A program made the translations under genes and the position numbers. The notes beneath the pieces are model-generated. The model had not been told where the DNA came from. It saw only the letters and a program-made list of their open reading frames with translations, and made no database searches. A DNA stretch of 64,000 nucleotides from Pseudomonadota bacterium (GTDB lineage: Bacteria; Pseudomonadota; Gammaproteobacteria; Steroidobacterales; Steroidobacteraceae), in the NCBI GenBank assembly GCA_023433705.1, contig JAEYUC010000048.1, positions 6,216 through 70,215 of the forward strand. The letters run 5' to 3'. Of this stretch, positions 8,786-17,725 are shown one piece after another; position 1 is the stretch's first letter, and every line of letters starts with the position of its first letter.

Positions 8786-9877
8786 ATGCACGTCGCTCAG
8801 ATAAATTTCTTCGTCGATCCCGGGCGCCGCGAACCCGCGCGTCTGCTCGAGGCCTGGCATTCGCTCGGCGACATCGCCACGGCGGTCGCGAGCCAGGGAA
8901 CACGCGTGACCGTCGTGCAGGCCAGTGACATCGAGGGTCACATCCGGCGGGACGGTGTGGATTTTCATTTCGTTGCGCCGCGTCGCGTGCTGGAACGTGC
9001 ACGCGGGGCCGACGTATTTCACGTGCACGGGCTCGGCTTCGGTCCCGACGTGCGGGCCTTGCGCGCATGCGCGCCCCGCGCGCCCATCCTGCTTCAGGAT
9101 CATGCGGGGCACCCTCCGCGCATCTGGCGACGCGCCGGATTTCGCGCGGGAATCGCGCCTGCGGACGGTATCGCGTTCTGCGCGCGCGTGCAGGCGCAGC
9201 CATTCGACGGACTGATCGGGCCTCATGTACGGATTTTCGAAGTACCCGAATCGACCAGTGGATTCACGCCGGGGGCGCGCGAGCCGGCGCGAGGCGCGAC
9301 CGGTATTCAGGGCGACCCTGCGGTCCTGTGGGTGGGACATCTCGACCGCAACAAAGACCCGCTGACCGTGCTCGAGGGCGTATCGCGCGCCGCGCGGCAC
9401 CTGCCGGGCATCCGATTGTGGTGCTGCTTCGGCACGGCGCCGCTCGAGGAGCGCGTGCGGAAAGCCATCCGGGAGAACCCGAACCTGCGCGGCCGCGTCG
9501 AACTACTCGGCCGCGTTCCGCACGAGCGAGTGCAGGAGCTGATGCGAGCGGCGGACCTGTTCGTCCTCGGCAGTCATCGCGAAGGCTGCAGCTTCTCGGT
9601 CATCGAAGCCCTGGCGAGCGGCCTGACACCGGTCGTCACCGACATTCCGTCGATGCGCATGTTGACCGGCAAAGGAACCGTCGGTGCGTTGTGGAAACCG
9701 GGCGACGCGGAAGCGTGCGCGGATGCGCTGCGCCGCTGCGCGGCTCAGCCGGACGAGACTCGCCGCGCGATCGCACGCGCTCACTTCGATGCGCATCTTT
9801 CTCCGGCCGCGCTCGGCCGTCGCCTCAACGATGCCTATCGTGGGCTGCGGACGGGAGGATTCGATGGGCGGCGCTGA
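8786..9877 (+). CDS. Family 4 glycosyltransferase (GT-B fold)
   Basis: A 363-residue protein with two Rossmann-like lobes. The N-lobe has VFHVHGLGFGPD. The C-lobe has VGHLDRNKDPLTVLEG, the nucleotide-sugar contact LGRVPHERVQELM, and the GT4 E-x7-E region FVLGSHREGCSFSVIEALASG. Starts 3 nt after the stop of the B12 radical SAM gene. Probably transfers a hexose from a nucleotide-diphosphate donor with retention, in the cytoplasm. It shares 14 nt at its 3' end with the ABC transporter gene, so glycosylation and export are coupled at the genetic level. Confidence 0.83.
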   Translation: MHVAQINFFVDPGRREPARLLEAWHSLGDIATAVASQGTRVTVVQASDIEGHIRRDGVDFHFVAPRRVLERARGADVFHVHGLGFGPDVRALRACAPRAPILLQDHAGHPPRIWRRAGFRAGIAPADGIAFCARVQAQPFDGLIGPHVRIFEVPESTSGFTPGAREPARGATGIQGDPAVLWVGHLDRNKDPLTVLEGVSRAARHLPGIRLWCCFGTAPLEERVRKAIRENPNLRGRVELLGRVPHERVQELMRAADLFVLGSHREGCSFSVIEALASGLTPVVTDIPSMRMLTGKGTVGALWKPGDAEACADALRRCAAQPDETRRAIARAHFDAHLSPAALGRRLNDAYRGLRTGGFDGRR

Positions 9878-11690
9878 CGCGGAACATTCGCTGCCGAGGA
9901 TGCTGGGGCAAGTGTGGGCCTTCCTGAGCCCGCGACGACGAGTGCAACTCGTCGCGCTGCAGTTGCTTTCGGTGTTCATGGGATTCTCCACCCTGGTCGG
10001 AATCGCCGCGATCGTGCCGTTCTTCACGGTGTTGACGGATCCGGAAGCGATCGACGGGGGACGATTGCTGCATGCGATATTCGACTCGCTCGGGTTCGAA
10101 AGCCGCCGATCCTTCGTCCTCTTCCTCGGATTCGCATTCATCGGCGTCGTGATCCTCGCCAACGCCGTGAACCTGTACGGCTCGATGGCCCTCCACCGCT
10201 TTTCTCTCGCGATCGGGCGCGATTTCCACGTGGCGCTCTACGACGAGTACCTGCACCGCGACTATCCGTTCCATTTGCGAAGCGGCGCCGTGACGCTCGC
10301 CAACAACGTCATCAACGAGACATCGCGCATGGTGTCGGGATTGGTGCAGGGCGGCCTGTCGCTCTCGGCGAACCTGCTCACCTGTCTGCTCATCTTCGGT
10401 TCCATCATCCTGCTCAACCCGGTGATCGCGCTGGCCATCGCCGCGCTGTTCCTCGCCAGCTACACGGCTATCTACTTCACGCTGCGCGAGCGGCTCGCGC
10501 GGCGCGGCCGGGTCGAAGCGGAGACCTGGGACGCGCGCATGCGCACACTGCACGCGAGTTTCGGCGCGATCCGCGACATCCTGGTGCGCGGCGCGCAGGC
10601 GCCTTTCCGCGATACGTTCGTACGGCAAAGCGATTTCATCGTGCGCGTGAGCTCGAGCGTGTGGGCGATGTCGCAGGCTCCTCGTCATCTGCTCGAGTGC
10701 GTGATGGTGACGGCGCTCGTCGGCGCGGCATTGTGGCTGAGCCGCGGCGCAGGCGCGGCGCAATGGCTGACGCAGTTGGGTTTCCTGGGCTTCGCGGCCT
10801 ATCGCCTGCTGCCATCGGTGCAGCAGGCGTTCGTCGCCATCGCGCGCATCCGCGCCCATCGATCGGCATTCGCGAACATCGCGGCCGACCTGCGGCTCGG
10901 GCTGGCCGCCGTGCGTCCGCCCGAGCCGGAAGAGACGCTGCTCGCCGAATGGCGGGGGCGACCATCATCGTGCGTGGCGCTGCGGGAGATTTCGTTCCGC
11001 TACTCCGATCACACTCCGCTGGTGCTCGATCGCGCCAGCGCGGAGTTCGCCGGCGGCAGGATCACCGGGCTCGTGGGCCAGAATGGCGCGGGCAAGTCGA
11101 CCCTCGCCGACCTGCTGCTCGGCCTGCTCCGCCCGACCTGCGGGAACATCGTGGTCGACGGCGTGACGCTCGGCGAGCGCGAGGTTCCCGCGTGGCGCGC
11201 CACCGTGGCGTATGTCCCGCAGCAGATCGTGCTGCTCGACGCGACCCTGGTCGAAAACATCGCGTTCGCGGTGCCGGCCGGCGAGATCGATCCCGATCGC
11301 GTGCACGCCGCCGCGCGAGCCGCGCGCCTCGACGCGCTCATCGCCGGCCATCCGGACGGTCTGGATCAAAGACTCGGCGAGCATGGAGTCCACCTGTCGG
11401 CTGGCCAGCGCCAGCGCGTCGGCATCGCGCGCGCGCTGTATCACGGCGCCTCGATGCTGGTGCTGGACGAAGCGACCAGCGCGCTCGATGCGGCGACGGA
11501 GCGCGACCTCATCGCGACCCTGCGGGCGCTGCGCGGCGAAGTGACCGTCGTCATCATCGCTCATCACGAGAGCACGCTGCGCGTCTGCGACGAGATCTAC
11601 GAGCTCGCTGGTGGAACGCTCCTCGCGCGAGGTGGCTTCGACGAATGGCGCGACCGCACGGGTTCCCGCCGCCGGGTAGCGATGCCGTGA
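9864..11690 (+). CDS. ABC exporter, fused membrane and ATPase domains
   Basis: A 608-residue half-transporter that would act as a homodimer. The N-terminal 330 residues contain about six hydrophobic helices. The nucleotide-binding domain has Walker A GQNGAGKST (about 405-413), signature LSAGQRQRV (about 510, a conservative change from LSGGQ), Walker B MLVLDEAT (about 531) and the H-loop IIAHHES. This organisation resembles PglK/MsbA-type flippases that move lipid-linked oligosaccharides, and also peptide exporters lacking a C39 protease domain; no protease domain is present here. The ATG at 9864 follows GGGAGG by 5 nt. The last 4 nt overlap the HprK-like gene. Confidence 0.87.
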   Translation: MGGADAEHSLPRMLGQVWAFLSPRRRVQLVALQLLSVFMGFSTLVGIAAIVPFFTVLTDPEAIDGGRLLHAIFDSLGFESRRSFVLFLGFAFIGVVILANAVNLYGSMALHRFSLAIGRDFHVALYDEYLHRDYPFHLRSGAVTLANNVINETSRMVSGLVQGGLSLSANLLTCLLIFGSIILLNPVIALAIAALFLASYTAIYFTLRERLARRGRVEAETWDARMRTLHASFGAIRDILVRGAQAPFRDTFVRQSDFIVRVSSSVWAMSQAPRHLLECVMVTALVGAALWLSRGAGAAQWLTQLGFLGFAAYRLLPSVQQAFVAIARIRAHRSAFANIAADLRLGLAAVRPPEPEETLLAEWRGRPSSCVALREISFRYSDHTPLVLDRASAEFAGGRITGLVGQNGAGKSTLADLLLGLLRPTCGNIVVDGVTLGEREVPAWRATVAYVPQQIVLLDATLVENIAFAVPAGEIDPDRVHAAARAARLDALIAGHPDGLDQRLGEHGVHLSAGQRQRVGIARALYHGASMLVLDEATSALDAATERDLIATLRALRGEVTVVIIAHHESTLRVCDEIYELAGGTLLARGGFDEWRDRTGSRRRVAMP

Positions 11691-12709
11691 ACGAAATACC
11701 CGCGGATCCCTTCAACGAGCGCACGGGGCGGCTGCGGCGACGCTGGCACACCGTGCTCGGCATCCCGGTCTGTTTCGAAAGCGACAGCGCCGAACTACTG
11801 GCGCTGGCCGATGCCGCGTTCGCGGGAGGAGGTCGCCGCGGCGCGCCCGTCGCCCGCGCATGCCGTGTCCGCCTGCGGCTCGCTCCGACCGGGCGTACGA
11901 ACACTACCTTCGGCACGGCGGGTCGCGGCCGCCGCCCCGCGCGACCGAAACTTTTCTCGGGTGGCGGAGTGCTCGGTTGCGCGATGGACGCCGATAACTT
12001 CGCCACCGTCGTGCCGGCGCTCGCTCGCGCGTGCGTCTCGGTTTCACCGCCGATGCTGCGCTTCCATTACCTGGTCCGCTACGAGCTGCTCGAATTCGCG
12101 GTGCTGACGCTGCTATCGCGGGTTCACGGCCTGGTGCCCCTGCACGCGGGATGTTTTGGAGCGGGGCGTCGCGCGGTGCTCGTGATCGGCGGCAGCGGCG
12201 CCGGGAAGTCGACGCTCTGCCTCGAGGCGCTTGCGCAGGGTCTCGAACTGGTAGCCGAGGACAGCGTGTTCGTGCGGGCGAGATCGCTCGGCGCCAGCGG
12301 ACTCAACTCATATCTGTACATGCGGAATTCGAGTCTCGCGTTCGCGCGCGGGGAACTCGCGGAAGGACTGCGCACGGCGCCGCGGATCCGGCGGCGCAGC
12401 GGTGTGCGCAAGGCGATGCTCGACCTGCGCGGCGGCGAATTCAGGCTCGCCGCGCGCCCTCTCAGGATCGCCGCCGTAGTCAGTCTCGTGCCGCGCGCGA
12501 CGGGCGCCGCGCCGCTGCGGCGCATCGGCGCGGCGCGTATCGGCGCCGTCCTCGACGCCACGCAGGCGTACGCTCGCCGGCAGCCGGGGTGGCGTGAGTT
12601 TCGGGCGCGCGTCGCGCGTCTGCCGGCTTTCGAGTTGTCGCGCGTGCCGCCAACCGATGCCGTCCGGATGTTGCATGGATTGCTGAGCCACAAGGGCCGC
12701 GATCCATGA
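11687..12709 (+). CDS. HprK-related serine kinase-like protein
   Basis: A 340-residue protein with a P-loop IGGSGAGKSTL around residues 167-177, preceded by VPLHAGCFG and followed by LVAEDSVFV, the arrangement seen in the C-terminal domain of HPr kinase/phosphorylase. The N-terminal 100 residues do not resemble HprK. There is no HPr or PTS gene in the window. Such HprK-related proteins are repeatedly found in gene clusters with PF14907 nucleotidyltransferases and peptide-modification or exosortase genes, where their target is not established. GTG start inside the end of the ABC gene (GTGA overlap). Last gene of the operon; the next gene is convergent, 5 nt away. Confidence 0.75.
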   Translation: MNEIPADPFNERTGRLRRRWHTVLGIPVCFESDSAELLALADAAFAGGGRRGAPVARACRVRLRLAPTGRTNTTFGTAGRGRRPARPKLFSGGGVLGCAMDADNFATVVPALARACVSVSPPMLRFHYLVRYELLEFAVLTLLSRVHGLVPLHAGCFGAGRRAVLVIGGSGAGKSTLCLEALAQGLELVAEDSVFVRARSLGASGLNSYLYMRNSSLAFARGELAEGLRTAPRIRRRSGVRKAMLDLRGGEFRLAARPLRIAAVVSLVPRATGAAPLRRIGAARIGAVLDATQAYARRQPGWREFRARVARLPAFELSRVPPTDAVRMLHGLLSHKGRDP

Positions 12710-12714
12710 ACCTA

Positions 12715-13638
12715 CTAACTACCTGCGCGAGGGAAGCCGGGCAGCGCGGCGCCCGCCAGCGCGCGCGCCGCTCGCCACCACCACGACGGCCGCCACCAGC
12801 CGGTGGCGGCCGCCGCGCCAAAAGTGCGCAGCGCGCTGCGGGTGGCGCCCGCGCGATGCTGCAGCGAAGCCAGCGCGAGCGCGCTTTGGGCATGCCGCTC
12901 CCGGCATATGCGCCGCAAGCGTGGCTCGACGAGCGCCGCGGCATGTTTCGCGTAGAGCCGCATCCACCCCTCGTAAGCCCCGATGCGATCCTGGCTGTAG
13001 TTGTCGGCGTGCACTCGCACGCAGGCGAGGGGTTCGGAGAGGGCGCTTGCCGGGCTGCGCACGGCCAGCCGCAGCCACAAGTCGTAGTCCTCGCAGAATC
13101 GCTGAGCATCGTCGAAGCCGCCGGCGGCCAGCACGAGTTCGCGGCGCGCCATCACGCTCGGCATGGCTACGAGCGCCTCGACGCGCAGCAGCGGCTCGAT
13201 GATGTTTCCTTCGAAGGCGCGCCAGGGACGCACGCCGTCGGAGCTGGCCGCGCGGCCCTCGGCGTCGATGCGCTGAACCTGCGTGTAGCTCCAGCCATGC
13301 CCCGGAGCGGCGTCGAAGTGCGCGAGCTGGCGCTCGAGCTTCCGTGGCAACCACAGGTCGTCGGAATCGAGAAAGGCGAGGAATTCTCCGGAAGCGGCGC
13401 GAATGGCCGCATTTCGCACGGCGGAAGGATTGCCGGTGTGCGCGAGCCAGACGACGCGGATGCGCGCGTCGGTGGCGAGGCTCGCGAGATATTCGCGCGT
13501 CGGCTCCGCGGAACCGTCGTCCGCGACGACGAGCTCCCAGCGATCGCAGCTTTGCGAACGCACCGATTCGATGGCCGCGCGCAGGTGCGCGAGCCGGTCG
13601 TATGCCGGAACGATCACCGAAACGAGCGGTGCTGACAT
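12715..13638 (-). CDS. Family 2 glycosyltransferase (paralogue 1 of a head-to-head pair)
   Basis: A 307-residue GT-A enzyme. Motifs in order: VSVIVPAYDR (nucleotide-binding strand), VVADDGS, and FLDSDD, where the DxD-like acidic residues bind the metal and UDP-sugar; ED.DLWLRL near residue 200 contains the catalytic-base region. It is clearly homologous to the gene on the opposite strand at 13660: both carry the WELV-ADDGS, HTGNP-AVRN and FLDSDD blocks at equal spacing. The ATG at 13638 is chosen because the catalytic domain begins four residues later; a longer reading frame continues antisense through the partner gene and is an artefact of the inverted duplication. Transcribed toward the HprK-like gene. 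Confidence 0.85.
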   Translation of the reverse strand: MSAPLVSVIVPAYDRLAHLRAAIESVRSQSCDRWELVVADDGSAEPTREYLASLATDARIRVVWLAHTGNPSAVRNAAIRAASGEFLAFLDSDDLWLPRKLERQLAHFDAAPGHGWSYTQVQRIDAEGRAASSDGVRPWRAFEGNIIEPLLRVEALVAMPSVMARRELVLAAGGFDDAQRFCEDYDLWLRLAVRSPASALSEPLACVRVHADNYSQDRIGAYEGWMRLYAKHAAALVEPRLRRICRERHAQSALALASLQHRAGATRSALRTFGAAAATGWWRPSWWWRAARALAGAALPGFPRAGS

Positions 13639-13647
13639 GCGCGTGAA

Positions 13648-13655
13648 AGTATAAG
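13648..13655. promoter_or_regulatory. Overlapping divergent -10 elements between the two GT2 genes
   Basis: Only 21 nt separate the two start codons (13638 and 13660). The core AGTATAAG gives TATACT on the minus strand (13653-13648), 9 nt before the minus ATG, and TATAAG on the plus strand (13650-13655), 4 nt before the plus ATG. The two hexamers share TATA, so RNA polymerase could probably bind in only one direction at a time. The spacing predicts leaderless or nearly leaderless transcripts. No convincing -35 boxes are visible. Confidence 0.45.
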
Positions 13656-13659
13656 GGCC

Positions 13660-14562
13660 ATGCCGATCGTATCGGTCATCCTGCCGGTCCGCGACCGTAT
13701 CGCATTCCTGCGCACGGCGGTCGACAGCGTATTCTCGCAGACACACACCGACTGGGAGCTCGTGATCGCGGACGACGGGTCCGGGCCGGAAACGCGCGAT
13801 TACGTGCGCGGCCTCGAAGTGGATCCACGCGTGCGCGTCCTGTGGCGCGAGCACACCGGCAATCCGGCCGCGGTGCGAAATACGGCCTTGCGTGCCGCAC
13901 GCGGGCGGTATGTCGCATTCCTCGATTCCGACGACGCATTCGAGCCTCGCAAGATCGAACTACAGCTCGCCGCGCTCGCGGAGCGCCCGCGTTGCCACTG
14001 GAGTTACTGCGCATTCGTCCGCGTCGACGCGCAGGATCGGCCGCTCGCGGCCGAAGGCACGCGCGCCTGGTACCCGGCCGACGGCGCGATCTTCGAGGAC
14101 ATCCTGTGCGGGCGCGCCTCGCTGCGCACGCCGTGCATCGTCGCCGAGCGCGCACTCATCGGGAAGGCCGGCGCCTTCGACGAATCGCTGCTGGATTGCG
14201 AGGATCTCGATCTCTGGTTGCGGCTTGCGCTGCTGTCGGAGGTCGCGCTCGTGGACCGGGAACTGGCGCGGGTGCGCATCGCGCCGGGAAGTTTTACCGC
14301 GCGGCCGCGACACGCGCGGGCGGATCTCGTTCGCGTCATCGGCAAGATGACCGCGATCGCGCCGGCGCGACTGCACGGCGCCATCCGGCGCGAACGCGCG
14401 CGCCAGGAAGTGCTGCTCGCGCACGAGTACGCCGCGCACGGCGCATACGGGCGCATGTGGCGCACGCTCGCCCACGCGATGCCGCACGCCTGGGCCTATC
14501 CATTCGCGTGGGGACACGCGATGCGCGCACTGCTGCGCTCGCTGAGGGCGTGTTTCGAATGA
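13660..14562 (+). CDS. Family 2 glycosyltransferase (paralogue 2 of a head-to-head pair)
   Basis: A 300-residue GT-A enzyme with VSVILPVRDR, WELVIADDGS, HTGNPAAVRN and AFLDSDDAF. It is the divergent paralogue of the 12715-13638 gene, and the pair probably arose by inverted duplication. The C-terminal 100 residues are Arg/Ala-rich and diverge from the partner, which suggests different acceptors. No membrane segment is evident, so it should act on a lipid- or protein-linked acceptor at the cytoplasmic face. Its start is fixed by the short divergent gap. The FkbM gene converges on it from the other side, 8 nt away. Confidence 0.85.
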   Translation: MPIVSVILPVRDRIAFLRTAVDSVFSQTHTDWELVIADDGSGPETRDYVRGLEVDPRVRVLWREHTGNPAAVRNTALRAARGRYVAFLDSDDAFEPRKIELQLAALAERPRCHWSYCAFVRVDAQDRPLAAEGTRAWYPADGAIFEDILCGRASLRTPCIVAERALIGKAGAFDESLLDCEDLDLWLRLALLSEVALVDRELARVRIAPGSFTARPRHARADLVRVIGKMTAIAPARLHGAIRRERARQEVLLAHEYAAHGAYGRMWRTLAHAMPHAWAYPFAWGHAMRALLRSLRACFE

Positions 14563-14570
14563 ATGCGCGT

Positions 14571-15368
14571 TCAACCGACCGCGGTGGGGATCTGGGTCAT
14601 GCGCAGAAGATAGCCGCGCAGGCGAGGTGGGCAGGCCGCGAGCGTCGCTCGCACCAGTCGTCGCCGCCGCGCTTCGTGCCGAACGCGGCGCTCGACCAGG
14701 TTTGCGAGCGCCGCCGGAAGCGCGGCGCGCACGTACAGCGAATTGAACTGCATCGCGTCGCGCGGCTCGTCGGTCGCGATCTCGACGAAGCCGCGATCGG
14801 CCAGGAGTCCCGCCACGTCCGGATACAGTTTCTGCGACGCGCCGATGCACGCCCTGGTTTCCACCTCGACGTGCAGGAGTTGCACGGCATCGAGGATCCC
14901 GAGGCCGCCCTGCAGCACCTCGAATGCGGCGCCCTCGGCGTCTATCCACAGCGCGATGCGCGCCCCGGTGCGTGCGGGCTCCGCGAGCAGGCCGTCCAGG
15001 CGCCGCGTCTGGACGACGATTTTCCGCCCCCGATGCACGGGCTCGGCGCGCAGGTGCAGCGAACTCATTCCCCGGCGCGCGAGATCGGCGGGCCCGGCGA
15101 CCGGGACGATGAAGAATTCCGCGTCACCCTCGTGCGCGGAGATCGCGTAGGGAAGAGTCTCGATGCCCGCGGCAGCGAGCGCCCGCGATTCGCGCATGGC
15201 CCGGTAGTTCGACGGGTTCGGCTCGAAAGCCACGATGCGTGCCCCGGGTGCGGCGCGCCGGAATCTCAATGCATCGGCGCCGTTCAGCGAACCGATGTCG
15301 CACACCACGTCGATCGAGAACGGGCGTAGTAGTTTGGCAAACAAACGGCCGGTATTGAGTATGCTCAC
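14571..15368 (-). CDS. FkbM family methyltransferase
   Basis: About 265 residues. The SAM-binding region reads VVCDIGSLNGADALRF near the N-terminus, followed by IVAFEPNPSNYRAM (motif II) and, in the middle, TRRLDGLL and LWIDAEGAAFEVLQG, the hallmark of FkbM methyltransferases, which O-methylate sugars or polyketide hydroxyls. The C-terminus (about residues 220-265) is Arg-rich. I take GTG at 15368 as the start, because a longer frame would be antisense to the neighbouring GT4 gene. Start-to-start distance to that gene is only 15 nt. The pairing with a glycosyltransferase favours sugar O-methylation. Confidence 0.8.
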   Translation of the reverse strand: MSILNTGRLFAKLLRPFSIDVVCDIGSLNGADALRFRRAAPGARIVAFEPNPSNYRAMRESRALAAAGIETLPYAISAHEGDAEFFIVPVAGPADLARRGMSSLHLRAEPVHRGRKIVVQTRRLDGLLAEPARTGARIALWIDAEGAAFEVLQGGLGILDAVQLLHVEVETRACIGASQKLYPDVAGLLADRGFVEIATDEPRDAMQFNSLYVRAALPAALANLVERRVRHEARRRRLVRATLAACPPRLRGYLLRMTQIPTAVG

Positions 15369-15383
15369 GTTGGACCCGTCGTC

Positions 15384-16487
15384 ATGAAGCTTGCGATGGT
15401 GGTCCCCGGCGGCGTCGATCGATCGGGCGAGTACCGGGTGATTCCGGCGCTGATGGCCCTGATAACACGGCTCTCGGAACGCCACGAAGTGCACGTGTTC
15501 GCGTTCGCACAGGAGCCCCGTCCGGCGCGATGGATGCTTGCGGGCGCGCACATCCACAACATCGGCGGAAGCTGGCGCGTGCCACGGAGCGTGGCGGCGA
15601 TGATCGAGGAACACCGGCGGGCGCGTTTCGGACTCGTGCAGGCCATCTGGTCAGGGCCCGTGGGGCTGACTGCCGTAATCGCCGCGCGACTCATCGGCGC
15701 GCCGTGCGTCATCCATCTTGCCGGCGGTGAACTCGCCGCGGACGAGCACAGTGGGTACGGCGCGATGTTGCATCGCCGATGGCGGATCATCGAACCGCGA
15801 GTGCTGCGAACGGCGGATGCAGTCACGGCCGCGAGCGCACCGATCGTCGAAGCCGCTGCAAAACTGGGCGTCGACGCGCAACGGGTGCCGCTCGGCGTGG
15901 ATCTGGAATGCTGGCAGCCACTCGCGCCCAGGCGGCGCGATTCGGCCGCGCCTCTTCGCGTCATCCACGTCGCGACGCTCAATCGCGTCAAGGATCAGTC
16001 CACGCTCGTGCATGCATTGCGGCGCGTCGCGGACGAGGGCGTCGAGTTCCATCTCGACGTCGTCGGAGAGGACACGCTTGATGGACGGATACAGGCGTTG
16101 GTCGCGGACATCGGCCTTTCTTCGCGTTGCACGTTCCATGGCTTCCGGACGCAGCGACAACTGCGTCCGCTGATGGCTGCCGCCGACATCCACGTGTTTT
16201 CGTCGCGACACGAAGCCGGGCCGATCGTGATGCTCGAAGCCGCCATCGCTGGAGTCCCTACGGTCGGAACGCGTGTCGGACACGCGGCGGAATGGCCTGG
16301 CGAGGCCGTAGTGTCGGTTCCTGTCGGAGATGCGATGGCGTTGGCGGAGGGTCTTCGGCTGCTCGCCACCGACGAACCACGACGATTCAGGATGGCGGAA
16401 GCCGCCCACCGCCTTGCATTGTCGGAAGACGCGGCTCACTCCGCTGCCTGCTTCGAGCGGATTTACGCGAAGCTGGTATCTCATTAG
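15384..16487 (+). CDS. Family 4 glycosyltransferase (GT-B fold)
   Basis: A 367-residue enzyme with an N-terminal GGVDRSGEYRVIPAL loop, HVATLNRVKDQSTLV at the start of the C-lobe, CTFHGF and the E-x7-E segment VFSSRHEAGPIVMLEAAIAG. It has the ordinary length for the family. It is transcribed divergently from the FkbM gene (15-nt gap) and its stop overlaps by 3 nt with the stop of the convergent nucleotidyltransferase. It is distinct from the GT4 at 8786-9877, so the cluster has at least four glycosyltransferases. Donor and acceptor are unknown. Confidence 0.85.
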   Translation: MKLAMVVPGGVDRSGEYRVIPALMALITRLSERHEVHVFAFAQEPRPARWMLAGAHIHNIGGSWRVPRSVAAMIEEHRRARFGLVQAIWSGPVGLTAVIAARLIGAPCVIHLAGGELAADEHSGYGAMLHRRWRIIEPRVLRTADAVTAASAPIVEAAAKLGVDAQRVPLGVDLECWQPLAPRRRDSAAPLRVIHVATLNRVKDQSTLVHALRRVADEGVEFHLDVVGEDTLDGRIQALVADIGLSSRCTFHGFRTQRQLRPLMAAADIHVFSSRHEAGPIVMLEAAIAGVPTVGTRVGHAAEWPGEAVVSVPVGDAMALAEGLRLLATDEPRRFRMAEAAHRLALSEDAAHSAACFERIYAKLVSH

Positions 16488-17725
16488 GAACGCGTTCCAC
16501 CATGCAGCGCTTCGTACACCGCGTTCGCGGTCTGCACGCGCAGCGGACGGCCGACTATCCACCGCAGGATGCGCATCACGTGCGGCAACTCGTACCACGA
16601 AATCCGCCGCAGGGCCGGAGCGGTTTCCACCGAATGCCGCAACAATTTACGCGCTTCAGGCCTGGGCCAGACCCTCGAGCGCATGAAGCGCAGCGCTTCC
16701 CGGCCAGAGCGTGCCCAACTGATCCCGGGAAAGGCATGGACCCGAAGATTCGACCATGACACGAGGTCCAACTCCGCGATTCGAGCGGTGCGCTGGAGAC
16801 TCGCCGGGCAATCCCGGCGCAAATTTTCCAACACGGTCGGCGGAACCGCGCCGGTGAAGTAGTTGGCCGTCGCGGTCAATGGCGGCAGCATCCACCACGG
16901 TGGTTCGCCCGTGGCCTCCGGCGCGATGAGCGAGCGCCACGCGGCGGAATCGAAACGGCCGGCCAGCAGCGCGACGTCCTGGAGCTGGAGGAAACGCAGA
17001 GCATGCGCGCGCATGTTTCCCGCGGCATGCAGCAACAGGTGGCGCATCAGCGCCACGGAACCGCGGTATGGATTGATGCCCGCCGTCGGCATCTCGGGCC
17101 ACAGCTGATCCGTGATGTCCACGGTGTTCACGGGCAACGGCTCCGCGATGCGAGTGTGGACCTCGATCTGGATTGGGTTGGAGGCGTCCTCGCCGAAGTC
17201 GCGGCCCCGCCGACCGGGAATCGCCGCCTGTCGGAATACCACGTGGCGTTCTACGGAAAAGGCGTGCTCGAAGCCCGTCGCGTGCATCGCCTCTTCAATG
17301 GAGCCCGGATCCTCGGGTGCGACCAGCAGGTCGATGTCTCCCATCGGCCGCTCGCCCATGCGGTATAGGCCCAGCTCCAGCAGCGCGGATCCCTTCAGCG
17401 CCACCGCCGCGATTCCGCGCGCGCGAGTCACGCCATGGAGGCGGGCGAGCAGGTCGCGGATCGAAGCCTCGCGCGCGCACGAATGTTCGAGCTGATCATC
17501 GAGAAAACCCCGCCATTCGGCCGGACCTCGCCAGCGCAGGCGGTTCGCGAGAAGTCCGCTGATGCCGTGCAACGTCGCGACCGCGCGCGCGACCGCCCAT
17601 TCGAAATCGCTCCATTCCGGCGGTGCTTCCGTCGGGGCGGCAAGCTCGCGCGCCAGGCGCTCCGTCGCCTGCGTGAGAACGCGCTGCAGGACGTCGAACG
17701 GCGGCAGTTCGACGTGGCCCATCAT
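16484..17725 (-). CDS. Nucleotidyltransferase family protein (PF14907-like)
   Basis: A 413-residue protein. The segment VALKGSALLELGLY followed by RPMGDIDLLV is the nucleotidyltransferase-like core (G-S plus DxD pattern, here GDIDLLV), and IEVHTRIAEP provides the third acidic position. This family is common in clusters with HprK-related kinases and radical SAM or lasso-type peptide genes, where its role is not settled. Its start (ATG at 17725, or the adjacent ATG at 17722) overlaps the stop of the upstream B12 radical SAM gene, so the two are translationally coupled. It contains a C-terminal Trp/Arg-rich region of unknown purpose. Confidence 0.75.
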   Translation of the reverse strand: MMGHVELPPFDVLQRVLTQATERLARELAAPTEAPPEWSDFEWAVARAVATLHGISGLLANRLRWRGPAEWRGFLDDQLEHSCAREASIRDLLARLHGVTRARGIAAVALKGSALLELGLYRMGERPMGDIDLLVAPEDPGSIEEAMHATGFEHAFSVERHVVFRQAAIPGRRGRDFGEDASNPIQIEVHTRIAEPLPVNTVDITDQLWPEMPTAGINPYRGSVALMRHLLLHAAGNMRAHALRFLQLQDVALLAGRFDSAAWRSLIAPEATGEPPWWMLPPLTATANYFTGAVPPTVLENLRRDCPASLQRTARIAELDLVSWSNLRVHAFPGISWARSGREALRFMRSRVWPRPEARKLLRHSVETAPALRRISWYELPHVMRILRWIVGRPLRVQTANAVYEALHGGTRS

